A DNA stretch of 64,000 nt from Salisediminibacterium halotolerans (GCF_003814815.1 NZ_RKQQ01000001.1:584176-648175); one strand, 5' to 3'. Positions 7,762 through 16,826 are shown, numbered from the stretch's first letter. Notes: generated by a model not told the origin, from the letters alone. A program made the numbers and translations.

Positions 7762-8658
7762 GTGACTATTTTTATTGAGGTTGTGCTCCCTGTTTTACTC
7801 GTCTTTGCCATCGGCTTTGCGGTGCAAAAATGGAAAAGTGTCAGCATTAAATCTGTCTCAGTTGTCGCTTTGTATATTGCTACGCCCGCCCTTGTCTTCC
7901 AAACGTTTTACAATGCAGACATTGACAGACAATACGGTTATATGGTTTTGTTTGCCTTTTTACTGCTGTTCGCCTTAATTATCGTCAATAAAGGCGCGGC
8001 CAAAATCGCCGGCGCGTCCGAAGAAAAAGAAAGCGGCTGGATCTTGGCGACCGCCTTCATGAATTCCGGGAACTACGGGGCGCCGATCATTCTTTTTGCT
8101 TACGGGGAAGAAGGCTTTGCCTTTGCCGTTTCTTTTATGGTCTTACAAGCGATCATCATGAATATTTTCGGTGTCTACTACGCGGCGAAAGGCAATGCCG
8201 GGGCGAGATACGCGGTAAAGGCTGTATTTTCGATGCCGGTTACATACGCTTTGATGCTCGCGCTTATTTTTCAGCTCACTGCCTTTTCAATGCCGGAAAA
8301 CATCATGGGCACGGTCGATATTCTTGCAGAAGCGGCGATTCCGCTCGTCATGGTGATCCTCGGCATGCAGCTGGCGACAATGACGTTTGGTCAGCTCGAG
8401 TGGAAAGATGTTTCGTACAGTGTTTTCGTTCGTTTAATTATCTCGCCGATCATCGCCTTCGGTATTGTGCAGTTCATGCCGCTCGATCCGCTGTTAGCGA
8501 ACGTCTTAATCGTCTCAGCAGCCACCCCTTCCGCTGCGACAATCGTTATGTATGCTGTCCAGTTCGATAATCAGCCGAAGTACGTCTCCGGTGTCACACT
8601 CGTCTCTACGTTGCTTAGTATTGTCACGATCACCGTGCTTCTGATGATCTTGCCGTAA
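7762..8658 (+). CDS. AEC (auxin efflux carrier) family transporter
   Basis: An integral membrane transporter of about 298 residues with ten hydrophobic segments. Landmarks are YIATPALVFQTFY near residue 36, ILATAFMNSGNYGAPIILFAYGEEG near 92-116, and the C-terminal AATPSAATIVMYA. All are typical of YwkB-like members, which export or import organic acids or unknown anions. I chose GTG at 7762 because AAAGGAG lies 10 bases upstream. An ATG at 7738 would overlap that site. The following terminator is disrupted by a repeat element. The substrate is unknown. Confidence 0.88.
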   Translation: MTIFIEVVLPVLLVFAIGFAVQKWKSVSIKSVSVVALYIATPALVFQTFYNADIDRQYGYMVLFAFLLLFALIIVNKGAAKIAGASEEKESGWILATAFMNSGNYGAPIILFAYGEEGFAFAVSFMVLQAIIMNIFGVYYAAKGNAGARYAVKAVFSMPVTYALMLALIFQLTAFSMPENIMGTVDILAEAAIPLVMVILGMQLATMTFGQLEWKDVSYSVFVRLIISPIIAFGIVQFMPLDPLLANVLIVSAATPSAATIVMYAVQFDNQPKYVSGVTLVSTLLSIVTITVLLMILP

Positions 8659-8673
8659 AAGATCATTATCCGA

Positions 8674-8700
8674 AAAACGCTCCGATGATCCGGAGCGTTT
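8674..8700 (+). terminator. Terminator hairpin, left target duplication of repeat copy A
   Basis: The hairpin AAACGCTCCG...CGGAGCGTTT follows the AEC stop by 15 bases, but its T-run is missing (GCGTTTCAG). The same 27 bp recur at 9081-9107 with one difference. I read the pair as a duplicated terminator flanking an inserted element. Confidence 0.75.
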
Positions 8701-9080
8701 CAGATTGTAGACAAATTATTATTTTGACGTAAGCCGCGCAGCCACTAACCTCCGCTTGCCCCGGGCAAGGACTCAGCTAGTATTCGGCGGCCTGAGGCCG
8801 CCGAATACGGATCTTCGTCTCTTGCTTTCCCGGAGGCGTCGGAGGAAGCGGCTGCGTGGTTTTCTTACTTTGCAGAACAACATTGCCACTGCGCTTTTTT
8901 AAACAAGGAGGATGACCCAGCATCCCGGCTTAATCCTGCGGGAAAGCGAGATAGGCGAGACCCTGCAGGGCCAAGCCCGAAGCGGCTCGGCGCTCGCCCG
9001 CGGAAAGAAGCCGGACGATGCGTAGTCATCCGTTCCTTTTAATATGACATCTATCGATGTCATGACTTTGTCGACAGTCT
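8701..9080 (-). mobile_element. Terminator-inserted non-coding repeat element, copy A
   Basis: A 380-bp non-coding element that recurs inverted at 19616-20037. Read on the minus strand it begins AGACTGTCGACAAAGTC and ends TTTGTCTACAATCT, so the ends form about 14-bp inverted repeats (12 of 14). Module 1 folds as GGATGAC / GCATC / CCGGCTT pairing with AAGCCGG / GATGC / GTCATCC. Module 2 is a hairpin from CCTCCGACGCC to GCAAGCGGAGG with an internal perfect palindrome ATTCGGCGGCC/GGCCGCCGAAT. No open reading frame of interest is present. It is flanked by a 27-bp direct repeat of the AEC terminator (26 of 27 identical). Confidence 0.8.
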
Positions 9081-9107
9081 AAAACGCTCCGGTGATCCGG
9101 AGCGTTT
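9081..9107 (+). terminator. Terminator hairpin, right target duplication of repeat copy A
   Basis: AAAACGCTCCGG TGAT CCGGAGCG followed by TTTTTCATTTTT, a complete intrinsic terminator. It is the gene-distal copy of the hairpin at 8674-8700 and keeps the T-run that the proximal copy lost. Confidence 0.75.
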
Positions 9108-9119
9108 TTCATTTTTCGT

Positions 9120-9147
9120 TTGCATTTATTTTTTAATCTGTTATAAT
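9120..9147 (+). promoter_or_regulatory. Sigma-A promoter of the BCCT carrier gene
   Basis: TTGCAT (9120-9125), 16-base spacer, TATAAT (9142-9147), about 50 bases upstream of the start codon. Confidence 0.65.
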
Positions 9148-9198
9148 CATTGCTTGTGTGAAAAAAACGCTTGACTGAACAATCAAGGAGGCTAAATC

Positions 9199-10737
9199 TT
9201 GCATAATTCAAACAAAATAGATTGGGCGGTTATGAGTATCAGCGGCGGGCTATTGCTCGTTTTTGTTCTTATGTCGCTTTTCAATGCGGCCCTTGTCGGT
9301 GAATGGGTCAACACATCCTTTCAATTTTCAACGACTTACTTCGGAGGATTTTGGCAAATTTTAATGCTCTTGACCTTTTTAATCGCTCTTGCGATCGCAT
9401 TTTCGAAATACGGCCGCGTTCAGCTCGGAAATATGCAAACACCGGAGATGAGCACATTTAAATGGATCGCGATCATTATGTGTACATTGCTTGCCGGCGG
9501 CGGCGTTTTTTGGGCTGCTGCAGAACCAATGCAGCATTTTCTGTCATCGCCGCCGATGTACGACGAAGTTGAATCGGGAACGGCTGAAGCGATTTTACCA
9601 GCAATGTCACAGTCGTTTTTGGATTGGGGGTTTCTTGCCTGGGCAATCCTCGGGACTTTGAGCGCGATCGTTCTGATGTACGGACACTTTTCGAAAGGCA
9701 TGCCGATGAAACCGCGGACATTGCTCTACCCGCTGTTCGGGGAAAAAATCATGCATAAAAGTGTGCTCGGGACACTTGTGGATGCCTTTTCGATTATCGC
9801 GGTTGCTGCCGGGACAATCGGGCCAATCGGCTTTCTCGGCTTGCAGGCTTCTTACGGAATCAATTCGCTGTTTGGCATCCCTGATACGTTTATGACTCAA
9901 CTGACGATTATTTTTGCCTTGATTTTAATCGCATCCATTTCTGCCGTTACCGGCGTGCATCGCGGTATCCAGATTTTAAGCCGCTTTAACGTTATATTTA
10001 CGTTCATCTTAATCATTCTCGTGCTTTTGCTCGGCCCTGGTGCGTTTATTATCGATTCCTTTATCGGCGGTTTCGGTGTTTACATCAGCGATTTCTTTGA
10101 GACGAGCCTCTATCGCGGAGACGGCGAGTGGCTCTCCTTTTGGACGATCTTTTTTTGGGGCTGGTTTATCGGCTACGGGCCGATGATGGCGATTTTCATC
10201 AGCCGCATATCCCGCGGCCGGACGATTCGCGAATTGGTTACTGCGGTTGCCATTATCGCGCCGATTGTGACGAATTTTTGGTTTTCCGTCGTCGGCGGCT
10301 CCGGTATTTTTTACGAACTGCAAACGGCCGGATCGGTTTCTGAACCGCTCGACTCAGGGGGGATGCCTGCGGCAATGATTGCGATTGTCGAACAGATTCC
10401 ATACGGCACTGCACTTGCCGCCGCCTTCCTCTTAGTCACAATCGTCTTTGTCGCCACAACGAGCGATTCGATGTCGTTTACGATTTCGATGGCTGTTACC
10501 GGTGGAGGCAATCCGTCTTCGATGCTCCGGGTATTCTGGGCTGTCACGATGGGCGCTGTCGCCTCGGTTCTCCTCTTTATCGGTGAAAGCAGTGTCGATG
10601 CATTGCAATCGTTTATTGTCTTTACAGCCGTACCGGTCTCGCTGATTTTACTGCCGATGCTTTGGCTTGCTCCGCAAGTTGCAGGCAAGATGGCTAGAGA
10701 TCAAGGAATCGTTCCTAACTATTCAACGACGAAATAA
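9199..10737 (+). CDS. BCCT-family betaine/choline/carnitine-type transporter
   Basis: A 512-residue secondary transporter with about twelve hydrophobic segments. The BCCT signature is visible as FWTIFFWGWFIGYGP near residues 313-327 followed by ISRISRGRTIRE, and as GGGVFWAAAEPM near 98-109. The C-terminal part has TTSDSMSFTISMA. The start is TTG at 9199 with AAGGAGG 7 bases upstream. The next ATG (9232) would cut into the first helix. It has its own promoter and a bidirectional terminator. The short soluble tails contrast with the second BCCT protein at 15-17 kb. The substrate cannot be fixed from sequence; compatible solutes fit the halophile setting. Confidence 0.92.
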   Translation: MHNSNKIDWAVMSISGGLLLVFVLMSLFNAALVGEWVNTSFQFSTTYFGGFWQILMLLTFLIALAIAFSKYGRVQLGNMQTPEMSTFKWIAIIMCTLLAGGGVFWAAAEPMQHFLSSPPMYDEVESGTAEAILPAMSQSFLDWGFLAWAILGTLSAIVLMYGHFSKGMPMKPRTLLYPLFGEKIMHKSVLGTLVDAFSIIAVAAGTIGPIGFLGLQASYGINSLFGIPDTFMTQLTIIFALILIASISAVTGVHRGIQILSRFNVIFTFILIILVLLLGPGAFIIDSFIGGFGVYISDFFETSLYRGDGEWLSFWTIFFWGWFIGYGPMMAIFISRISRGRTIRELVTAVAIIAPIVTNFWFSVVGGSGIFYELQTAGSVSEPLDSGGMPAAMIAIVEQIPYGTALAAAFLLVTIVFVATTSDSMSFTISMAVTGGGNPSSMLRVFWAVTMGAVASVLLFIGESSVDALQSFIVFTAVPVSLILLPMLWLAPQVAGKMARDQGIVPNYSTTK

Positions 10738-10741
10738 ATAA

Positions 10742-10778
10742 CCCCCGGCAAGCATGTCTGCTTGCCGGGGATTATTTT
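10742..10778 (+). terminator. Intrinsic terminator between convergent BCCT and desR genes
   Basis: The hairpin CCCCGGCAAGCA...TGCTTGCCGGGG is followed by ATTATTTT. It lies between convergent genes and could serve both. Confidence 0.75.
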
Positions 10779-11371
10779 GACCAGCCTTTTTCTTTATAAA
10801 CAGTTATGGCCTCAATCCGATTGTCGACTTCAAGCTTTTCAAGAATCGATGAAATATAATTTCTCACCGTCCCGTTTGTTAAAAAGAGCTCAGTCGCAAT
10901 CGCTTTTGTGCTTTTGCCTTTAGCCATTAATTCAAGAACATCAATTTCCCGATCAGTTAAGGGATTTACTGAGCTGTAGACATGATCGATCAGCTCCGGG
11001 GCATAAACTTTTTTTCCTTGCATAATTTTTCGGATCGCATCAGCCAAATCTTCACTCGGACTATCTTTTAACATATATCCCAGCACACCGGCTTTAACAG
11101 CCCGCTGAAAATAACCTGATCTGGAAAAAGTCGTTAATATTAATATGCGGCAAGGATGATCGGCCAATTTTTCTGCAGCTTCTAAACCGCTCATTTTTGG
11201 CATCTCAATATCGAGTAAACAAACATCCGGATTATATTCACGCACTGCTTTTTCAGCGTCCTGCCCGTTGGATGCTGTCGCCAAAACCGAAATATCGTCT
11301 TCCAAATCCAACAGCGATGACAGCGCCCCGAGCATCATCTTTTGGTCTTCCGCAATAACGATTTTTATCAT
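10772..11371 (-). CDS. desR: Response regulator DesR (membrane fluidity)
   Basis: A 199-residue NarL/FixJ-type regulator, the same length as B. subtilis DesR. The receiver domain (1-120) has the acidic pair E8-D9, phospho-acceptor Asp54 (CLLDIEMP) and Lys104 (MLKDS). The LuxR-type HTH is at about 135-199 (LTDREIDVLELMAKGKSTK). The start is ATG at 11371 behind AAAGGGGGAG; upstream in-frame codons overlap the desK 3' end and have no SD. It lies 16 bases after desK and downstream of the desaturase gene it is expected to activate. The family binds as a phosphorylated dimer upstream of des. Confidence 0.93.
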   Translation of the reverse strand: MIKIVIAEDQKMMLGALSSLLDLEDDISVLATASNGQDAEKAVREYNPDVCLLDIEMPKMSGLEAAEKLADHPCRILILTTFSRSGYFQRAVKAGVLGYMLKDSPSEDLADAIRKIMQGKKVYAPELIDHVYSSVNPLTDREIDVLELMAKGKSTKAIATELFLTNGTVRNYISSILEKLEVDNRIEAITVYKEKGWSK

Positions 11372-11387
11372 CGCTTGTTCTCCCCCT

Positions 11388-12503
11388 TTACGTTCTGGCA
11401 TCTCCCGGCACATGAATCACAACGGTCGTGCCGTTATTTGAGGATACATCCAGAGTTCCGTTGACAAATTCCAACCGCTCTTTCATTCCGGATATCCCGC
11501 TCTCAGAGTGATTCAGCTTGCCAGAACTCGGGATGCCTCTTCCGTCATCAGTTACTGTAACAGTCAACGCGTTTTTCGTCGATTCGACCTTGATATGACA
11601 ATTTGCCGCACCGCTGTGTTTGACGACATTGGTCACCGCTTCTTTTAAACACATGCTGACGACGCTCTCTGCAATCGCGAGTGAGTGCGGAAGGGTTAAC
11701 GACCCCTCAACTGTACAGCTGATATTCGCTGCCGCCAAAAGTTGTTTAACGCGGTCCATCTCATCTTCAAGCTTCGTTCCGCGCATTTGTGTTACCAGTT
11801 CCCTTAATTCTTTTAAGCTTATACGGGCGGTTTTTTGCACTTCTTTTATTTCTTTCGCAGCTTTCCCCGGATCTTTTTCCAGCAGTTTTTCCGCAAGGTC
11901 GCTCTTTAAACCGATCATCGACAGCTGCTGGCCGAGCGTATCGTGCAAATCGCGAGCAATCCGCTGACGCTCCTCCATTTTCACCAGTTCAGATATTTTC
12001 TGATTCGCATCTTCGAGCTGTCCCTGCAATCTGTCTTCTTTCACTTTATTATACGTACTGACAGGTAATAAAATGACAGCGATTAAGCTGAGAAAGACGA
12101 ACGGAAGCTGCGTAATAAATTCAGTGTGAGTGATAAAACCGTAATAGCTCGTTGCAAATGTACTCGTTAACAAAATTGGATAGAATGTCCAAAATGCAGC
12201 GCGCTTAGTCAAGTGACCGATAAAATACGCGAGGAACAAAAAAAAGTACATATATCCAAATAAAAGTGTCATCGCTGCGGCGATCACCATTTGAACGCCA
12301 GCACCGGCATAGACTGCTCCGCCTCTCGTCGAAAACGACAGCCCATAACTCAAAAAGAACCCGGCCACCATGGCTGTGCCTACGGCAATCTCCAATGTGG
12401 TCGAGTCCTGAAAAATGAAGTAAAACGGGAGGATGGATAAAAAGATCCATACATACGGTGAAAGCCCGTGGTTTTTCATAAAGGTTCTATGGCGTCTTTT
12501 CAC
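11388..12503 (-). CDS. desK: Sensor histidine kinase DesK (membrane thermosensor)
   Basis: A 371-residue membrane kinase. Four to five hydrophobic segments occupy residues 16-150, followed by the DHp helix with the HisKA_3 box ERQRIARDLHDTLGQQL (His187 phosphorylated) and a C-terminal ATPase domain (TDDGRGIP). The first 20 residues align with B. subtilis DesK. GTG start at 12503. A GAGGG site overlapping the des stop codon provides the SD, so translation is likely coupled to des. DesK senses membrane thickening at low temperature and phosphorylates DesR. Confidence 0.93.
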   Translation of the reverse strand: MKRRHRTFMKNHGLSPYVWIFLSILPFYFIFQDSTTLEIAVGTAMVAGFFLSYGLSFSTRGGAVYAGAGVQMVIAAAMTLLFGYMYFFLFLAYFIGHLTKRAAFWTFYPILLTSTFATSYYGFITHTEFITQLPFVFLSLIAVILLPVSTYNKVKEDRLQGQLEDANQKISELVKMEERQRIARDLHDTLGQQLSMIGLKSDLAEKLLEKDPGKAAKEIKEVQKTARISLKELRELVTQMRGTKLEDEMDRVKQLLAAANISCTVEGSLTLPHSLAIAESVVSMCLKEAVTNVVKHSGAANCHIKVESTKNALTVTVTDDGRGIPSSGKLNHSESGISGMKERLEFVNGTLDVSSNNGTTVVIHVPGDART

Positions 12504-12513
12504 CCTCCGTCCC

Positions 12514-13557
12514 TCATTTCATCGTTAGTCTGTTGCCATTATTATAGCATAGATTGCGTTCAGCCGATAAACGGCGGGCGGCTCGAAAACCGACAAAGGA
12601 TTTTGTTTCTTCATCCCACAGCCGGAAACGAAGTGATTTCAAACTCGTCCAAAGTGTGATCTTCGTTGCCCGCTGCAGCGGAGGCGCGGCAATATGGGCA
12701 TCTTCAAGATAATAGTTCGGCACACGGGGGCTCAAATGATGGACATGGTGAAAACCGATATTTCCTGAAAGCCATTGGAGCACTTTCGGCAGTTCGTAGT
12801 AAGAGCTTCCGTCTACTGCTGCATGAACATAACTCCATTCATCATCATGTTCAAAATACGATTCTTCGAACTGATGCTGGACATAAAACAGCCAAATCCC
12901 AGCCATTCCGGACAGAAAAGCAATCGGTGCTTGGATCAACAAGACGGCCTGCCAGCCGAACGCCGCAACTAAAGCCGTGTATACAGCAACAATCGATACA
13001 TTCGTAATATACGTGTTCAGACGCTCTTTACGGCGTGCATTTTTTACATTAAAACGGTATTGCACGAGAAAAACGACAATCGGTCCTAATCCGAGCATGA
13101 CAACCGGATTGCGGTATAATCGGTAAGCGATCTTTGTTTTTCTGGGAGCATCTTCGTATTCGTCAACGGTCATAAGCCACATATCGCCGGTGCCGCGTTT
13201 ATCTAAATTGCTGCTCGTCGCATGGTGAATATTGTGACTGTTCTTCCACTGTTCATACGGTACGTGCGTCAACACTCCGGTGATTGTCCCAACGATTCGA
13301 TTCGCCTTGCGGCTTTTGAAAAAAGACTGATGACAGCAGTCATGAAAAATGATGAACGTGCGGACGAGAAAACCGGAAGCAAGGATTATCAACGGGATAG
13401 AAATCAAATAACTCCATTGTAAACTATAGAACGCAAGCCCCCATAACAGCAGAAACGGCAACAACGTATTAACCATTTGTTTCATGCTTTGCAGTGAATT
13501 CGTTTGTTCAAACGGTTTGACGTCTTTTTTTAATTCGGCAATATTTTTTTGGCTCAT
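12514..13557 (-). CDS. des: Acyl-lipid fatty acid desaturase Des
   Basis: A 347-residue membrane di-iron desaturase that introduces a double bond into phospholipid acyl chains. The three histidine boxes are present: HDCCHQSFF near residue 72, HNIHH near 108 and FHHVHH near 273, between hydrophobic pairs. ATG start with AGGAGG upstream. It forms the operon des-desK-desR. An inverted repeat at 13665-13678 upstream is a candidate DesR operator. The length and motifs match B. subtilis Des, a delta-5 desaturase, but position specificity cannot be read from sequence. Confidence 0.93.
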   Translation of the reverse strand: MSQKNIAELKKDVKPFEQTNSLQSMKQMVNTLLPFLLLWGLAFYSLQWSYLISIPLIILASGFLVRTFIIFHDCCHQSFFKSRKANRIVGTITGVLTHVPYEQWKNSHNIHHATSSNLDKRGTGDMWLMTVDEYEDAPRKTKIAYRLYRNPVVMLGLGPIVVFLVQYRFNVKNARRKERLNTYITNVSIVAVYTALVAAFGWQAVLLIQAPIAFLSGMAGIWLFYVQHQFEESYFEHDDEWSYVHAAVDGSSYYELPKVLQWLSGNIGFHHVHHLSPRVPNYYLEDAHIAAPPLQRATKITLWTSLKSLRFRLWDEETKSFVGFRAARRLSAERNLCYNNGNRLTMK

Positions 13558-13664
13558 CGTTGAACCTCCTTTTTCAAACCTACCTATTTAACGTGTTTAA
13601 TTTGTTATCTTCATCGTACACTGCATAGCTTGGAAGCGTAAGTCATAAACGTCAAAAGAAGGGG

Positions 13665-13678
13665 ATGACAAATGTCAT
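13665..13678. promoter_or_regulatory. Inverted repeat upstream of des, candidate DesR operator
   Basis: ATGACA-AA-TGTCAT, a perfect palindrome about 110 bp upstream of des. A half-site-like AGTCATAAACGTCA follows at about 13641-13654. DesR of B. subtilis binds a palindrome plus a second site upstream of des, and this layout resembles that. Confidence 0.5.
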
Positions 13679-13686
13679 ACCCTGAT

Positions 13687-13722
13687 AAAAACAGCCGGCA
13701 AAGAGTATCTTTGCCGGCTGTT
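13687..13722 (-). terminator. Intrinsic terminator of the GDPD lipoprotein gene
   Basis: The minus strand reads ACAGCCGGCAAAGA...TCTTTGCCGGCTGT followed by TTTTATC, 15 bases after the stop codon. Confidence 0.85.
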
Positions 13723-13737
13723 TCTTCCTATTTTTCA

Positions 13738-14802
13738 TTAACGATTATCAAGTACCTCGTGAAGACGATCCGGGAAGTCTGTAAACAAACCGGTTACGCC
13801 CCAATCAATTAAACGTTCCATATCTTCTTCTTCGTTGATTGTGTAGACGTGGAACATAAAATCATGATCAAGTGCTGTTTGGACAAAGTCTTCATCGATC
13901 ACTTCGGTTCCGTCGTAATATTCCAAATGCGGGCCGATGCCGTCAGCGTATTCAGCAATTTCTTCAAAATGCTCGTCTGTCATCTCATCGGGCGCTTCGG
14001 TAATTTCAAGCCATTCTTCCATTTCACCTGTTTCTTCATCAACTTCCCACCATAAGAGCTGTACTAAAGGAATATCAGGATTGATCTCATGAATTTCCTG
14101 CAAGCTGTCTTGATGGAACGATTGAATGATGACATTTCCTTCGTCATCGAAGCCGTGTTCTTCAACAAGATCAACCATCGGCTCTTCCATATCTTCGTTC
14201 AAATAAGTTGATTTCGTTTCGATATAATAATTTTGCTCTGATCCGTACATTTCAAAAATTTCATCCAAGGCGAGAATTTCCGCCCCTTCAAAATCGTCGT
14301 TCGCTTTATCCGGGTATTCTTCATTAAACCATGAACCGGCATCCAGCTCTTTTAATTCTTCTAATGTATGATCGCCAATTTCGCCTTCACCGTCTGTTGT
14401 GCGGTCTATTTCATCATCGTGAAATGCGACGAGTTCATCATCAGCCGTTTTTTGAATGTCCAATTCGAGCCAGTCAGCATCCATCTCAATCGCTTTGTCG
14501 AGTGCAGGCTCCGTTTGCTCTGGCGCGTATCCGCTTGCACCGCGGTGAGCAATAACTTTAACATCATCCTCATCGCCTGCCGCTTCGTCGTTCAGTTCGT
14601 TATTCTCACCATTGTTCTCGTTATTTTCATCGTCCTCGTTGTTGTCTTCAACGTTTTCCTCAACATTATTGTCGGCTGTGTCATTATTCTCATTGATGTT
14701 GTTGGCAGCATTATTTTCGTCAGCATTCCCGCCGCAAGCGGACAATACTGCAACCATCGCCAATGCGCTGACAGATGTTAAGCCGGTTTTCTTCATACTC
14801 AT
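13738..14802 (-). CDS. Glycerophosphodiester phosphodiesterase lipoprotein
   Basis: A 354-residue exported lipoprotein with signal peptide and lipobox LSAC (Cys23). Residues 25-80 are a low-complexity Asn/Glu/Asp linker. The GDPD TIM barrel follows from about 82, with IAHRGASGYAPEQT (His86, Arg87), WLELDIQ (Glu113, Asp115) and FHDDEIDRTTDG (His128). These are the catalytic and metal-binding residues of the family. It hydrolyses glycerophosphodiesters to glycerol-3-phosphate and an alcohol. The barrel is strongly acidic, in line with a protein working outside the cell at high salt. AGGAGG lies 8 bases before the ATG. Monocistronic. Confidence 0.93.
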   Translation of the reverse strand: MSMKKTGLTSVSALAMVAVLSACGGNADENNAANNINENNDTADNNVEENVEDNNEDDENNENNGENNELNDEAAGDEDDVKVIAHRGASGYAPEQTEPALDKAIEMDADWLELDIQKTADDELVAFHDDEIDRTTDGEGEIGDHTLEELKELDAGSWFNEEYPDKANDDFEGAEILALDEIFEMYGSEQNYYIETKSTYLNEDMEEPMVDLVEEHGFDDEGNVIIQSFHQDSLQEIHEINPDIPLVQLLWWEVDEETGEMEEWLEITEAPDEMTDEHFEEIAEYADGIGPHLEYYDGTEVIDEDFVQTALDHDFMFHVYTINEEEDMERLIDWGVTGLFTDFPDRLHEVLDNR

Positions 14803-15046
14803 AAATTGTTCCTCCTATTGTCTTGTTGACTGAATGCTTCATTTCGACGCGCCGAAATTAAAGTTCATTAAAATGTTAAAAATTTATTTAACATTCACTC
14901 ATTTTATAGAACCTCTCGAAAAAGGTAAAATTGCTTGAACCTTCTTCACAAGAGATCTCAGTTCATATGCTTGGTTTAACAGCGATTAATGCGCTGTATC
15001 TGCAAATTCTTCACAATCTGTCCTGGATAACGCCTGTCTTTCTGCT

Positions 15047-15086
15047 TAAAAAAACCGGCAGCAGACGGAAATGTCTGCTGCCGGTC
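15047..15086 (-). terminator. Intrinsic terminator of the second BCCT gene
   Basis: The stem CCGGCAGCAGAC/GTCTGCTGCCGG is followed on the minus strand by a run of eight T, a few bases after the stop codon. Confidence 0.9.
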
Positions 15087-15092
15087 AGGTAA

Positions 15093-16826
15093 TTATTTGT
15101 CCTTCTCGTTTTCAGTGTCTTCTTCTGCATCCGCCTCTTCTTCGTCATCCAAGTGCACTTCATCAATGACTTCGGTTGCTTCATTTTCATAAATGTTATA
15201 CGCATCTTCTAAATCCTCTTCTTCAATGATTTCTTCACTGAAGCGGTCTTCCTTCTGCAAATCAGCCAGTGCCGCGTAGATGCGCGACCGCTCGTAAGGA
15301 AGGGACCCTTCGCGCAATTCTTTATTCAGTGCGTAAATCAAACTGTAAATCATAAAAAACATGATAATCATAAACGGAAAGCCGCCGAGCACGGCTGATG
15401 TCTGCAAGGCGGATAATCCGCCGGCCATTAACAGCACCGCTGCAAACGCACCTTCTAAAACACCCCATGTGATCCGAAGCTTCATCGGCGGGAACATGTT
15501 CCCTTTCGAGGTAAGCATGCCGAGCACATACGTACCGGAGTCAGACGAGGTCACGAAAAAGACCGTCAATGACAGCATCGCAATAACGACCAGCAGATTC
15601 GTAAGCGGGAAACTTTCTAACAAAGCAAAGAACCCGGCTGCTTCATCTTGCATTACAGCATCAATAATACTCGTGTCTGTATAATGCTCGTTAAACAGGG
15701 CAGCACCGCCGAAAATACTGAACCATACAATACTTGCGGCTGTCGGTGCCAACATGACGCCAATCGCAAAGCTGCGGATTGTCCGGCCGCGGGAAACACG
15801 GGCGATAAATGAGCCGACAAACGGCGCCCAAGAAATCCACCATGCCCAGTAGAAGATCGTCCACGCATCGTACCAGCCTTCTTGACCTTCCCCGGCAGCA
15901 TCAATGCCAAAAGACATGGAAAAGAAGTTTTGCAAGTATTGGCCGGTCGAGTGCGTCAGCGCATCAAGAATAAACAGCGTCGGACCGAGAATTAACACAA
16001 AAATCATTAAGGAACCAGCCACACCTAAGTTCGCTTGGCTGAGCCATTTGATGCCTCGGTCAATCCCCGTTGTTGTTGAAATGATTGCCATCAACGTAAC
16101 GACAAAAATAATCGTCAGCCATAACCCCGTACTGTTTGGAATGCCAAACAAGGCTTCGAATCCGCCGCCGATCTGCATAACTCCGAACCCGAGCGACGTT
16201 GATATCCCGAACAGGGTCGAAATAACCCCGATAATATTTACCGTACTGCCAATTTTGCCGTCAATCCCGTCCCGGCCGAGAATCGGCTCTAACGTGGAGC
16301 TTAACAGCATCGGCAATCCTTTACGGTAAGTAAAATACGCCAGTGAAGCAGCAACAATGGCATAAATCGCCCATGGATGAAATCCCCAGTGGAACAAGGA
16401 AAACTGCAACGCTTCATGAATCGCTGCCGACGATTGCGGTTCCGCAAACTTCGGCCAATCGTAGTGATTAATCGGTTCAGAAACACCCCAAAACAGTAAG
16501 CCGATTCCCATCCCGGCGCTGAACAGCATCGCAAACCACGACGTCGTGGAATAAGCCGGACTTTCGCCGTCCTCGCCGAGTTTAATTTCACCAAGCGGAC
16601 TGAAAATTAAGTAAATCGTGACTAGAACAAAAACTCCGGCGCCTAAAATTAAGGACCAGCCTAAATATTCCGTCACCCAGGCAAATATCCCTTCGATGTA
16701 TGGTTCAAAATTTGGTAAAAATACACCCATTATAACAAATGATACAGCAATAACTAATGAAATAATAAAAACAGGTGTTTTCATTGCTTGGCTGAAAGTT
16801 TGCAGCCCTCTGCGTCGTTCTCGCAT
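15093..16826 (-). CDS. BCCT-family transporter (OpuD/BetT type)
   Basis: About 577 residues with twelve hydrophobic segments. The canonical BCCT elements are GMGIGLLFWGVSEP and WTIFYWAWWISWAPF, the signature with the substrate-cage tryptophans, followed by IARVSRGRTIR. The start at ATG 16826 is supported by AGGAGG at 6 bases. A longer reading frame upstream has no SD. The C-terminal tail of about 60 residues is extremely acidic (EEEDLEDAYNIYE and beyond). Glycine betaine or choline uptake is the likely role, but substrate choice is inference. A structured element lies about 100 bases upstream of the start. Confidence 0.93.
   Translation of the reverse strand: MRERRRGLQTFSQAMKTPVFIISLVIAVSFVIMGVFLPNFEPYIEGIFAWVTEYLGWSLILGAGVFVLVTIYLIFSPLGEIKLGEDGESPAYSTTSWFAMLFSAGMGIGLLFWGVSEPINHYDWPKFAEPQSSAAIHEALQFSLFHWGFHPWAIYAIVAASLAYFTYRKGLPMLLSSTLEPILGRDGIDGKIGSTVNIIGVISTLFGISTSLGFGVMQIGGGFEALFGIPNSTGLWLTIIFVVTLMAIISTTTGIDRGIKWLSQANLGVAGSLMIFVLILGPTLFILDALTHSTGQYLQNFFSMSFGIDAAGEGQEGWYDAWTIFYWAWWISWAPFVGSFIARVSRGRTIRSFAIGVMLAPTAASIVWFSIFGGAALFNEHYTDTSIIDAVMQDEAAGFFALLESFPLTNLLVVIAMLSLTVFFVTSSDSGTYVLGMLTSKGNMFPPMKLRITWGVLEGAFAAVLLMAGGLSALQTSAVLGGFPFMIIMFFMIYSLIYALNKELREGSLPYERSRIYAALADLQKEDRFSEEIIEEEDLEDAYNIYENEATEVIDEVHLDDEEEADAEEDTENEKDK

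Noticed and set aside
8701..9080. CRISPR array or IS with transposase in the repeat element
   Set aside because: There are no regularly spaced repeats and no transposase-like reading frame; it is a single structured unit in two copies.
14368..14781. Long hydrophobic plus-strand frame opposite the GDPD lipoprotein
   Set aside because: It is the antisense of an Asn/Asp/Glu-rich linker, which always reads as hydrophobic; the GDPD gene is clearly the real one.
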